Below are positions 50,560 to 61,425 of a stretch of 64,000 nt of DNA, in pieces. Made by a program: the position numbers and the translations under genes. Origin of the DNA: Amblyornis subalaris (lineage: Eukaryota; Chordata; Aves; Passeriformes; Ptilonorhynchidae); contig JACAXG010000050.1 of the NCBI GenBank assembly GCA_018881555.1, positions 3,162,001 through 3,226,000 on the forward strand. Direction: 5' to 3'. The notes under the pieces were generated by a model, which was given only the letters and a program-made list of their open reading frames with translations, ran no database searches and was not told the DNA's origin. Position 1 is the stretch's first letter, and each line of letters begins with the position of its first letter.

Positions 50560-53500
50560 CTGAGGTGCTCTAAGCTATTAGACTAAAAGAGTAAGTTAAG
50601 CAGCCTCATCCTTGTTCTAAGGGCATGCTTTCAATTGAATACTTCAAGCTATCATATCTTCACACAACTTTTGCCATTATATTAAATTGATGGACTTTTC
50701 AGGAACTTTCCCCCAAGATTCTTCCTTAAAAATGTTCGATGCTTGCCGTGACTCAGATGAGATTGAAAGCAGCAGACCTAATTTCAGTAGCAAAGTTTCA
50801 TCCTTTTTAAATTTCATGAAGCTATGCATCTTTCATTTGAAAACTCTTACTCTCTAGGTTAGAGATAGAAACATTTAGAGCTGGCATTTTCATAACGGCA
50901 ATGCAAGTCATGTCTTGTGTACACAGCAACGAAAGCAGGAAAAAATGGGTTCACAGGTTAAGGAGGTGGTTTTGGAGGACTGTGTTGGGCAGAAAAAGAC
51001 AGACTTGCTGACCTCTGCAATCCTTCCTTTCCTGTCCTTTGGGAAATTCCCCATGGAGTAATCTACCTCTAGAATCACACATGAAATTTGTCTTGAAGAG
51101 TGTTATTTGTAACAGGTGAGGAAAGAGTTAACAAGTTGCTGGTGAGCTCTAGGGACCAATGCTTGAGTTCAGTCACTTGTCATCTTTAATTTAGTAGTCA
51201 GTCAAGATGCGTAGGAAATCAAATAATGCAATAGTATAAAAATATTATTGGCATTTATAAGCCTGCTTTCCTATGCCAAAGGCTTTAAACAACCCAGCAA
51301 CAAGTACGGCTTTTTATGCTATGTGCTTCAAAGACTGAACCCTGACTCTAGCTCAGAACTTAAGCTACAGACACTCAATATAAATGCATAGGATCAAGGG
51401 CTTGGCCTCAATCTTGCACCTATTTTCTTTCTGTCTTTTCAGAATGTGCAGAATGGATGGTTGCTGTTTTCTATGTTACAACCCCCAGCCTTAATTGCAT
51501 CCTTGGTGCTAATGTTATTACTCTCTGTGTATCAGCCTACTGTAAAACAGAATATAATGCCCAATCCCAATTTGTTCTTTCACTGATTTTTAGACCTTTA
51601 TGGGATTCTTGAATTTCTGAAATGTACCACAATCCTGAATTTGTAACCTCAGGTAAAAGTCTTCTACTAGAAGATTGTAATAACTAAAATTTTTTCTNTT
51701 TATCTCTGGAAACTCTGAAAAATCTTATAGAATAAATAATAGGCTTTTGTGTATTTAGATTTTTCCAATATTAACTGTGTTACCACCCATAATCCTTACC
51801 CCATCCTTGCCAGAGGATCACTAAAATGCAAACACAGTAAGAGTTTATCAGAACGAGCACTTCTCCTTACTCTGTAGGCTGGGAACAATTCAATAATAAA
51901 AGGGATTTTCAGACTTTATATTTCTTAACTCTAACCCATAGACCTAAGCTTAGTTATAGACAATGCATCAATTTTGGTGATAAAATAGAACATAAAGCCT
52001 CAGGCTACAGTCCTGATCTTAACTATATGTTGACCCAAATCCTAAACCAAGAATTTACAGCAGATATTGCTTACTGATCACAAACACTACTCCTCTCCAA
52101 TGGAGAATCAAGCAATGAGGGAAATCACATTCTAAAAGGGAATATAGTTGAGTGTTCTGATTATGTACAAGCCTTCTCATAATCCTCAGAGGTCTTACAG
52201 AACTCAGAAATAAACAGAACACCAAATAACTTGAATTTCCTAGCCTTAATCCCAAAATAATGCTAACTGCCATCATACCCAGAGTAGAAAGTGGTTTTTT
52301 AGTGTGTATACATTCGACCTTACCAGCACTGGCCCCTTCTCCAGTTTCCTTAGATCAGCTTCCTTTGTTCTCTTCCTTTCGGCAGGGAAGAGGTCAAATG
52401 CTGCCTCAAAGAATTTCGTAGCATCTAATTTTCCTTTGACAAATGCTGTTGCATTGACTTTTTCTTGTCAAAGAGTGTGTTGAACAGAAACTTCATTACT
52501 GCCTGACAGCAATGATCATGTATGTCATTCTGAGCAATGGGGATAAAAGCATTTAAAATGAGAGAGAAATCAATAATTTGCAAGGCTGGAGGTTGCCTCC
52601 CTATTTGGCAAGCTCTGGCTCCATTAAATACCCCCTTTTAAACACCCATTTGGTGGGTTGCAGTTTGAATTACTGTTACTTTTGCAGTGTAAAGTCATAT
52701 TCAACCATTGGTTGCTCCTTGTTGCCTTTCAATCAATAATTCAAAAGCACTTTGCCCACCTTAATTGAGTTTCAGGGTTAAACAGTTGTGGTAATGAAAG
52801 TTGTCACTTGTAAGAAAGAAACCTGTAATGCCATGAGATCTTATAGCTACCTTAGATTCTTGTCTCTTTCATTTGTATTTACTGCTTATCTATCTTTTTC
52901 TGAGGTTTCAATGGAAATGGTAACAGGGAGAGAAAATTCTTATTATCTAAAAAAAAATCCTCTGATGGATCTGCAAGAAGCCTTTAAAAAAGAGCTAGAT
53001 AAAATTAAACAGTTTATAGCATGCANATAGGTTGTGCAAAGATTTCTAAGGTAGCTTTATGCAAAGAACTTAGAAACTGTCAGTATTGATAGGTCAGATT
53101 AACCTTTTTCTCATTTGGTGTCACATTTTTGTTATGAATATTACTACAAAAAACCCAAACCAAATCCAGGACTCGAATGTCACCTTTCATTTGTACTGAT
53201 AATTAAAACTAAGCACACTTACAGAAGGCCTATGAAGCTGGATAAACTTCTAAGCTAGACATCAGTAAAAAATAATAGCAAAACAATCCATCAGCTGACA
53301 TGAAATATGTACAGGGTCTCTTAGGCTGCTTTCACCTCAGTGAAGTTGTTACATGGATATCACACAGCAAGTTACTGGGAGAGAGAGAAATATTAATTGC
53401 ATGTTCCACAGTGAAAAGATAAATCCTAAGTATAGGCATAAACAATATTGAACATTAATTGTATATTGACATATCTTCTGTTAGCTCCATAATCTGCTGC

Positions 53501-53944
53501 TCTCTTGACAGTACATTTTTTTGCTTAAAGAGATACTTTAAAGATAAAGAGATTAGTAAAATCCTGATTTCTCAAAGTTTTCAGGTTCGCATGTTAGACA
53601 ATATTCTTCTGTTCAGATTGAGAAAGCGATGAAATCATGAGGTTTATATTCTTTTTGATACAAGATTCCAGTTTTAGAAATGAACTTGAAGATTATGTGC
53701 TCTCAGCCATAGAAAGCAATTTGTTTTTTTGTAGACCTCTTGATGACAGAACTGGTTCTTTCAGTTAGGCAGACATAGAGAAGTCTGGTTTCAAATATAT
53801 GATACCATAAATCTAGGCTGTGGGAATATCGTGCTGACCACCTGACACTTCATCTACTCTGCTTTTTCAAAGCATTTTCCAAACCTCTTAAAAGTTTCAG
53901 ATGGTGTTTTATCACTATACCTCATGTCAACTTCTAAACTAAGA
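50560..53944. other. Non-coding stretch; one tentative exon relic
   Basis: AT-rich with few informative frames. The only point of interest is a short + strand peptide near 52.96-53.02 kb that may be a decayed sulfotransferase exon (see findings). It is not called as a feature because its frame runs into a stop and no acceptor is visible. Confidence 0.45.
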
Positions 53945-54095
53945 GTTAGAAAGGTTGAGGTTGGAAGGGCTCCCTAGAGCCTGAATTGCCTAATTCAACG
54001 CCCCCTGCTCAAGTAGAGTCAGTAAGGGCAGGTTGCCCAGGACCATGTCCAGCCAGGTTTTGAGTATCTCCACAGATATCAGTGGATATGAATGC
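53945..54095 (-). mobile_element. Short CR1 LINE 3'-end fragment, antisense
   Basis: On the + strand the sequence shows the antisense CR1 signature: AGGTTGGAAGGGCTCC, then CCCCCTGCTCAAGTAGAG and GGCAGGTTGCCCAGGACCATG with CCAGCCAGGTTTTGAGTATC. The element's 3' end is at the low coordinate. About 150 bases are recognisable, including only 3' UTR-type sequence and no ORF2 frame. The right border is approximate because similarity fades after about 54090. Confidence 0.82.
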
Positions 54096-57000
54096 CTAAA
54101 AATTCTTTACATATTGCACCTACTTCAGGGGAGGTTACTCCAAGTATGGTGGTAACCAACACTTTGGGTGTCTGGCTTGTGGGATGTGTGCTTTATGGAT
54201 CAGAAGAAATGCAAGCACTGTCCCTTTCAAATAAAAGCCTCATTTGGGACACTTTCCACTTTATCCTCCTGCCTTCAAGCAAAAGTGTTTTTTTCTTCAG
54301 CAGTACTGCAGTCTCTACCAGCATCAGGCATGACTCCAGAAAGTTTCTCTATGTGGTGTCGGCTCTGAGTGTGGTCTGATCCATGGGACACCTTCAAATC
54401 TGAGACTGCTGACTGTCCTAGCAGGAAGGGTGTCATGAGGGCCAGCACTGCAGCAACCTTCCTTCCTATTTGTCCTCCTGAGAAGGCTTTTTCTCCCCCT
54501 TTTTTGAGGTTACTTCAAGCAATCACAAGGACCCATGATTGTCCTTTGAAGGTCTCCCCATCCTCCTGGTGCAGACTGCAGGAGGGACAGAAGGGGACCA
54601 GAGGGTTTTGTGAGCAATCTGAACCCAGGCTGAATTCAGGCAGACTGTAAAATGACATACAGATGCCAGGGGTCCTGGAATGAAGGTCCAGCCTCCCCAG
54701 CACAGCATATTTGCAGCCATGACCATCTGGACTTTCTTACACAGGCAGTTTCATCTGCCACCTGCTTCATGTCCCAGTTTCTTTTCTGAGGTTGATCCCA
54801 TCTGGTTTTAGCTCCTTTTCCTTCACTGTAGGAACAGCACAACTCTCTAACCAGACACTGTGCACATTTCCACACAGGCACCGTCCATTCCCTTAGGAAC
54901 AGTAATATTACTTACAGTTAAAATGTTTTCTAATTCATTGAATCACCAAGGAATAGCAAATGTGGAAAATAATGGGCATCATTACTCTCCTGCTAAAACC
55001 ACACCTTCCTTTACCAGCTCCCATTTACAGCTTTGGAGATATTAAAGTTTAACTTGACCCTGCAGAGATAAGTACGTGGTAGTATTGCTGTTATGCAGAT
55101 TATCAGTGTTATGTTAATGCCGCAGTACAACAAAAAGCTGATTGGCATTTTCATTACTGTACTCATAGTTGTTTATTAACATGGAAAGAGGCAGTCCAGG
55201 AGCTATGAACAACATCCTTTTTTCACAGCCAGTGTTTCAGAGCACTTGGCCATCTGCTGGCTTGCCTACCTGTGATAATCACTCCTTCTCCCTGCCAAAT
55301 TTTGTGCTGCACCATGCATGACATTTCAAATGATTTGATGGACTAATTTGCATTTTTCAAATAATTTTGCACACCAATTAATTTCAGTTTATGGTTAATC
55401 TGCCCTTCCACAAACAGCATTACGGAAAGACACTGATAAAAACAAACTTTGCCTCTTCTGAGTACATCAGAGAGAGTGGCTAGGGCTACTGGGGTAAATT
55501 TGTTGTTAGGGGGGTTGGAAAGGCATGCATGAGGGGTGTCTGAACTTGATGGGTTTGTGATGCTAGCAGGGTATCCAGGAGTGCTATGGTTTGTGTGCTG
55601 ACAGGCAGCAAGGCAGTAAAGGAGAATGCTGTAACTCTGACGTGCTCTTCTGTGTGGTGCTGGGGCGCCTGGGAGAGCTCAGATAGCAGCATAGGCTTTT
55701 CAAGCACTGGGAGTCAGGGAGACTTGCTTTCCCCCCGGCCACGCCTTTGTCAAACACATCCCTTATCTGTCCCCAAACCCATCCGTATCTGTCCTGCCCA
55801 CCTTCCAACTGCTGCCATGGCTGGGTGCTGTAGTCCCATCAAAAGCAGCAAATGGCAGCTGCGAGATCAGCAGGAGGGGTCTCCAGATATAACAGTTTCT
55901 GCCAGGAGCTGAGGAAAACTTAAAGGGCATAAAGCCTGAAGCATAAACTTCCTGTCCTTAGACTTAACTTCAAATAAAAGGAATTTTATTTTAGGGGATG
56001 GGAGAAAAGCAGAAAGACATCCCTCCCCCATTTTTTGATGTAATTTATACTATGGAACTGTAGATAGCCAAAGCTCTATATGAACTGGACAACTCTGAGC
56101 TAAGCTGTTATAAAGACATTTTTTTCTTCATAAAGAGTATTTCCAAACAATGCAATTAAACCTTCTTCTTATGAGTTTTTGACAGATTGAAATAGTAAAT
56201 TGCATGTCCAGGGACAACCCCTCTGATCAAAAATCTCCAGCTTCAGACTCTTTGAATGCTCCAAAACATTTCCTTTTCTCACCAGAAGCCCTGACTGACA
56301 CCATGTCTTCCACACCATGGTCATCACAGCCTTTTCTGATGCTGTGGGACAAGTGGCAGTCTCTAGAGAGATCTTGCCAAAAGGTTACAGGGGATTTGCA
56401 AAATGAAATATAATGATTAAAGTGCACGATATGTTGCATTGTCTTCAGTATCTACAAAGTCTTTCGGGAAGTTGTTGCTGTCTTTATTTTCTGTGATTCT
56501 AAATGGCCTAGAGTTGCTACATACAAAGCCAGTTTTCCAGGTTACTGAAATGTTTGGTTTTATCCATTGTGCTAAAATGTCTGGCTAAAAATTAAGGACA
56601 CATTTTCAAGGTTTGCAGATTCAAAATATGATGTGTTTTCTGTGTTGAATGCAGTTCAAAGTCCTTGTAGCATGCTATACTGATTGATTTTTATCAGGAA
56701 AAATCAATTCTTTTTTATTTCATTAGTCCTTCAAAAAAACAAGCAATGTTTGTGTGATGAAAAGGGAACGGTTTTATGAAGAAATTGTAGTTTATTACCA
56801 GTCTTCCACATGTTCATCAGAGAAAAATGGCATAAACAGAACCTACCATAAACTTCTGGGAAAGTATCGACCTTGTCATCTTTCATTTTTTCTTGGTTTT
56901 AAAAAAGGATTCAACTGCATTTATCAACATCCCTACACTGAGAAAAGTGGATACACGAGGGTCCTTTGTCCACACTATTTTTTTGTTGTCAGATGTCATA

Positions 57001-58496
57001 TGCAAATGGTTAGTGGTTCTGACCACTTGCAATATCTAACAACTTCTGTACATCAGATGAGTGCCTGTCACCTTGAGCAATCAGATCTGTAGCAATTTAT
57101 AGCAATCTCCCGCAGTGAATTAAATCACAATCAAACTTTTTATTAACTTAATTTAGAAAAAAGCTGAAATCCTTCCATTTCTTCCTTGAGGGGAAACATA
57201 GCTGGTACTGCAGGTTCGAGCAATGATTTAAACAGTATTTGTGCTGTGTTTTAAGCCTTTAGAAGTGAGTCAAGGAGAAACCAGATGGTCCTTAAATTGG
57301 TCCACTTCTATGAGAGTAGTTTATGAGAAGTCTCTTAAGGTATTGGACTAAGGCCAATAGCCTCTTGGTAACATTTACAAGAAGTTGTCACCAAAATGTG
57401 ACTTCCATCAGTGCCCTGAAGCCCCTTTATTTATATGAAGTCCCAACAGCAATTGCAAAAATTAATATTCATATAAAGTATACAAGGACTTGGAGTGATG
57501 CCCATGGTATTTTTCTGGATTTCACACTCTCCATGGTTTCCTNGAGAGGAAAGAAAATCAGGAGACTCAAATGTGTGATATGTATACTCACTCAGAATAT
57601 GAACAATGTTTACAAAATGTTCTTCTTACTGACAGAATAAACAGCACTATTTAAAGCCAAAGGAAATCGAAATCATTCTATTGACCTTTCATGAGCTGCA
57701 GGAACCTGGGTCTTCTCCATCCCATTAGATAGTGTAGCATATTTCTGTAATTATGCATGAGAAACATGTAAATGCAACTACTATGTGAAAGAAAAGGGAA
57801 TATATGTCAAACAAAGCTATTGAACATATTTCTTCTAAATGCTACCAGAAACCTCTTACTCTTTTGGGATAAGAGTAATAAATTGTTTGTTAGGAACTCA
57901 TAGTGCCACACTGACATAGTGACTGAGCCCTTTAAAACCTTTAATGTATTCATCCTTACAATATTTTGGCAAGGAAAGAAAACCACCTCACTCATTTCAT
58001 ATTGAATGGAAGTACAAAGAAACACCGTTATTTACATAGAGTCACGTGAGAACATTGTGCATGAAAAAGATTTGAACAGCAGTCTAGCTGCTTTCCCATC
58101 TTCCTTCCCTTAGCAAGAAAACCACACTTCTTTTTCCAGCTAGTAATACAGTGGTAGAATACAAGCACAGAAAGAGGATCTTACACAGGGGACATACCAA
58201 TGAAATTGAGGTACTGGATTTTTTAGAAATTCTTCTCAAGGTTTCTTAAAGATTTTTGGGACCTTGTGCAATCTTTGGGATTGCCTACTAGCATTGGGAA
58301 AACCACTGTCCCTCTGGTGTTTTGCAACTTAAATGATCAAGCTATCTGTACAAATGCAGTCACCCCTGTTAGGGACTCATTTTTCCCAAATGCAGCTGAA
58401 AGGGTAGTAGGAAGAGATAGGATGCAAAGGAATGAGGTTGGTATTGAAAACTTCTTTGATGGCAGGAGATTGGTTGAATAAAGGGGCCTCTCAGAA
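54096..58496. other. Non-coding stretch upstream of the 58.5-kb CR1
   Basis: Mixed composition with a GC-richer part at about 54.4-54.75 kb and overlapping open frames on both strands (60-112 codons), none recognisable. An AT-rich segment at about 55.32-55.41 kb contains a perfect POU octamer ATTTGCAT (55346-55353) and homeodomain-type ATTA sites, which alone proves nothing. No sulfotransferase exon could be identified here. Confidence 0.45.
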
Positions 58497-58862
58497 GACA
58501 GGAATGTCCTTTTGTCCTGTTACTGGTTGCCTGGGAGAAGAAACTGACTCCCACCTGGCTACAACCTCCTGTCAGGTAGATGTAGAAAGTGATAAAGTCC
58601 CCCTGAGCCTCCTTGTCTCCAGACTGAATAACCCCAGCTCCCTCAGCCACTCCTCACAAGACTTGTGCTCCAGACCCTTCACCAACCCTGTTGCCCTTCT
58701 CTGGACATGCTCAATGTCTTTCTTGCAGTGAGGGGGCCCAGAACTGGACACAAGACCTGAAGTGTGGCCTCACCAGTGCCAAGTATAGGGAGACAATCTC
58801 TTCTCTGGTGCTGTTGGCCACATTATTCTTGATACAAGCCAGGATACCATTGGCCTTCTTTC
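58497..58862 (-). mobile_element. CR1 LINE ORF2 fragment, antisense, missing its 3' end
   Basis: The + strand carries the antisense of the C-terminal part of CR1 ORF2: CTGAGCCTCCTTGTCTCCAG, CCCCAGCTCCCTCAGCC, TTGCCCTTCTCTGGACATGC, GCGGCCTCACCAGTGCC-like sequence, and GATACAAGCCAGGATACCAT. The - strand translation shows the hallmark CSQVGVSFFSQATSNRTKGH. Similarity stops abruptly at about 58497, before the end of ORF2. The 3' UTR and octamer tail, which LINE insertions normally keep, are therefore absent, suggesting later deletion or rearrangement at that edge. It lies about 640 bases upstream of the sulfotransferase exon. Confidence 0.9.
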
Positions 58863-59504
58863 CCCTCCTTTTAAACAAATCTCTTAATTTGTCATCCTTA
58901 TTCCTCTTTTTTTCCCTGTATTATAAGATAACTTCCCAATTACTTGGAGAATTCTTAGCTTTCTTAAATTCATTGTAAGCCACTGCACAAATTATTTATT
59001 CTGCTCTTCTCATATAATTCAAGCCCTATATTAATGCCATCTGTAGAATAGCTTTGTAGAATGGCAAATATCATTGGTATCTCTCTGTTTGCATTTATTT
59101 GCATTTAATATATGAAGGATGGCAGAAATAAAGTTAATCCTTAGTATGTGTGTACCTATATCTTTTATGATAACTTAGCACCATTGCTGCCCTTCGTCTA
59201 GTACCTCTTCCTAATTCGCAAGTGTTATGATTAGGTTTAATTTCAGCCTGACAGAATCATCCTGCTGAGATTCATATCCATATTTCAGAGACAGAATATG
59301 ACTTTCATTGGTTTTTAAATATCATACTTCTAGATATGTAGCTTCACTGATTTCACAAAATTATATTGATGTAGAAATAAGTAAATTTTTATCTGGAAAA
59401 TGGATCAACACTATTTAGTGTACAATGCAATAAGAATGACAGATCTATAGAATAAAAAATAATCAAATTTCTTGTTTTTCAAGAGTTTCTTTGCTTCTTT
59501 GAAG
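58863..59504 (+). other. Probable intron end before the SULT exon
   Basis: AT-rich sequence without repeats leads into the acceptor of the sulfotransferase exon. The last 20 bases (TTTCTTTGCTTCTTTGAAG) form a clear polypyrimidine tract ending in AAG. Confidence 0.55.
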
Positions 59505-59635
59505 GTGGTGTAAGTGACTGGAAGAATCTTTTCAGTGAAGATCANAATGAGAAAATGGACAAGGCATTTGAAGAACATATAGCAGGAACTAAACCCGGAA
59601 AAAAGTTAAAGTATAACTTGTACTGCAAAGCCTGA
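59505..59635 (+). CDS. Sulfotransferase (SULT6B1-like), last coding exon
   Basis: This encodes the C-terminal end of a cytosolic sulfotransferase. SULT enzymes transfer sulfate from PAPS to small hydroxyl or amine substrates and act as soluble dimers. After a split Gly codon (its last two bases, GT, open the exon), the reading is GVSDWKNLFSED.NEKMDKAF, then EEHIAGTKPGKKLKYNLYCKA and a stop (59633-59635). The G-x-x-D-W-K-N block is the region that contacts the PAPS 3'-phosphate. K-N-L-F-S-E-D-x-N-E has the spacing of the SULT dimerisation motif KxxxTVxxxE, with S-E in place of T-V. The tail AGTK.GKKLKY..YC is typical of SULT6B1 rather than SULT1, whose C-terminus is shorter. The phase-1 acceptor at 59504 matches the conserved last SULT intron at R-K-G. 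One N at 59545 is a third codon position (His or Gln; Gln is expected). The frame is intact, but upstream exons were not found, so a functional gene and an orphan relic both remain possible. Confidence 0.8.
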
Positions 59636-60106
59636 AGAGTAATGAAATGTGGTTAGAGCGAGGCAGACTCAGATCATCTGAATGCTGTATACTAGAAAAC
59701 AAGATCAAATGATCCAAGCACCTTAGAATTACTGTAGTAATCATTGCAGCAGCCTTTACAGTGACAATGATGAATAATGAGCTTTTATGTTATGGCAAGA
59801 TCTTGGGCTACACCCATTTGCTGAAAAAGATATCAGCTAACCATATTCACAAAACTTCAATAACCCTGTTCCAGTAGCTGTCACCTGAAAGGAAATGCCC
59901 CTTTTCTTTCTAGCCAAACTCAATCTTTCTAGACTATTTATAATTACTTAGTATGTAGATTATTTTTTCCTTCAAAAATGTTTCAAATCAGGCACCACCT
60001 TCACAGAAAAGACGACTAGCAAAAATATGTCTTTGCCACAGCTGATACTAGGAAGAGGATCTATTGGGGCAACAACCAATAGGATCAAAAATGTTAAATG
60101 AAACCA
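59636..60106 (+). other. Probable 3' UTR of the SULT exon
   Basis: Non-coding sequence between the stop codon and the first downstream AATAAA. It shows no repeat and no further open frame of note, consistent with a 3' UTR of about 0.5 kb. This is inferred from position only. Confidence 0.4.
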
Positions 60107-60112
60107 AATAAA
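60107..60112 (+). terminator. Candidate polyadenylation signal AATAAA
   Basis: This is the first canonical AATAAA after the sulfotransferase stop codon, about 470 bases downstream. The hexamer is common in AT-rich DNA, so it is only a candidate. Confidence 0.35.
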
Positions 60113-60923
60113 GACCTATAAATAATATTCCCTGAAATATTTTTAACTGGTGAGCAATGCGGTGCAATTTGCCAACTGGACGAGCAGCATGTAGTAGACA
60201 CCTGGACAGTGGATCTCAACCTGGCTTGCTATTGACTCCACTAATGGATACACATCCCAGGATACAAGCAGTGGCTCTGTCCTGCAGCCAGTCATTGTAA
60301 CATCATGATTTTAGGCAGTATCTTCAGAGCTAAGGACAGGTACCATCTAAACCAGACTTCTCATGATGAAATACGCACATTTGAGACTTTTATATCGTCA
60401 AATCCTACAGGAGGATCACTTTCATGTGAAGTTCTATTACTTAGATTCTGCATTAGTGTGAATCAAATTCTACCTATACTACTTCAGTTTCATNTCTTTC
60501 TCCTCATGTCCATGATTTGATCTTTGGGTGAAATTGTTCTTTATGGGGCAGTTATTTGTATTCTGGCTGATACCTTTTTAAAAGATAAGGAGTACTGAGA
60601 TGGAGAAATAGTTATCTCCACAGGTCATCCCAACAGAGACAGGCAATACAGGAAGGCAGAATTACCCTGTGAAGGGGCCTTTCACCATCTTTCATGCCCT
60701 TGAATATGGTATGGGTCTTGTTCACTACCCATATATCACAACCCTAATGATAAACGTCCCTAACGCCAGCACAAACTAGATCAAAGCTAGAGGGAGGACA
60801 AAGAAGGGGAATAGAGATCAGCGTTCTGAAAGATTTTCATCTCTAAATGCAAAATACCAAGATGGATTTCAGATTATGGGCAGGTGTTAGCAGACAAGAT
60901 TCACTCAGAGACACTGCTTTTAT
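60113..60923. other. Non-coding stretch, nothing recognised
   Basis: AT-rich DNA between the sulfotransferase 3' region and the next CR1. One 71-codon open frame has no recognisable motif. Confidence 0.5.
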
Positions 60924-61425
60924 AGAATCATAGAGCAGCCCAGGTTGGAAGAGACCTTGAAAAATCATCTGGTCCAACCTTTCATGAGNAAGAGAGCCTA
61001 GATGAGATTCTATCCAGATATTGTATCTTGAAAACTTCCACTGATGAGGATTCTACCATGTCCCTGGAGAGGTTGTTCCAGCAAATGATTGTTCTTGCTG
61101 TAAAGAATTTATTTCATATATCGAGATTAAACCCCTCCTGGCACAACTTGAACTCACTGCCTGTTTTCCTCTGCATGTGGTTTCTCGTGGATAGAGAGCC
61201 TCTGTCCTCTTTGTAGCTGCCGTTTAAGTACTGGAAACCGTGATAAGGTTGTCCCTGAGCCTTCTCATCTTTGTGGTCCTCCTTTGGAACCCCTCCAGTC
61301 TGTCTGTGTCTTTCTTGAAAATGGCTCTATTGAGACAATGGGCTTGTTAAGAGTGATGGTGTGAGANGTTAACTATGTGCTGCCATCAGTATTTGCCTCT
61401 CTGGACACAGTATTTCAGACTTTTC
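60924..61425 (-). mobile_element. CR1 LINE 3' region, antisense, about 0.5 kb
   Basis: The + strand begins with the classic antisense CR1 3' terminus ATAGAATCATAGAGCAGCCC, then AGGTTGGAAGAGACCTTG and ATCATCTGGTCCAACC. Next come CTGTAAAGAATTTATTTCAT, a degraded CCTGAGCCTTCTCATCTTTG and TCCTCCTTTGGAACCCCTCC, and finally TCTGGACACAGTATTTCAGA near 61400. The element's 3' end is therefore at 60924 and the body extends right. It is moderately diverged and the antisense of ORF2 has no open frame. Two Ns (60989, 61367) fall inside. It lies about 1.3 kb downstream of the sulfotransferase stop codon. Confidence 0.9.

Noticed and set aside
51443..51586. Strong-looking acceptor (TTTCTTTCTGTCTTTTCAG) followed by a 47-codon frame with a hydrophobic stretch
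   Set aside because: The frame is already open upstream of the acceptor, the peptide matches no family I know, and T-rich DNA readily yields hydrophobic translations.
61028..61216. 62-codon + strand open frame
   Set aside because: It lies entirely inside the antisense CR1 element at 60.9 kb.
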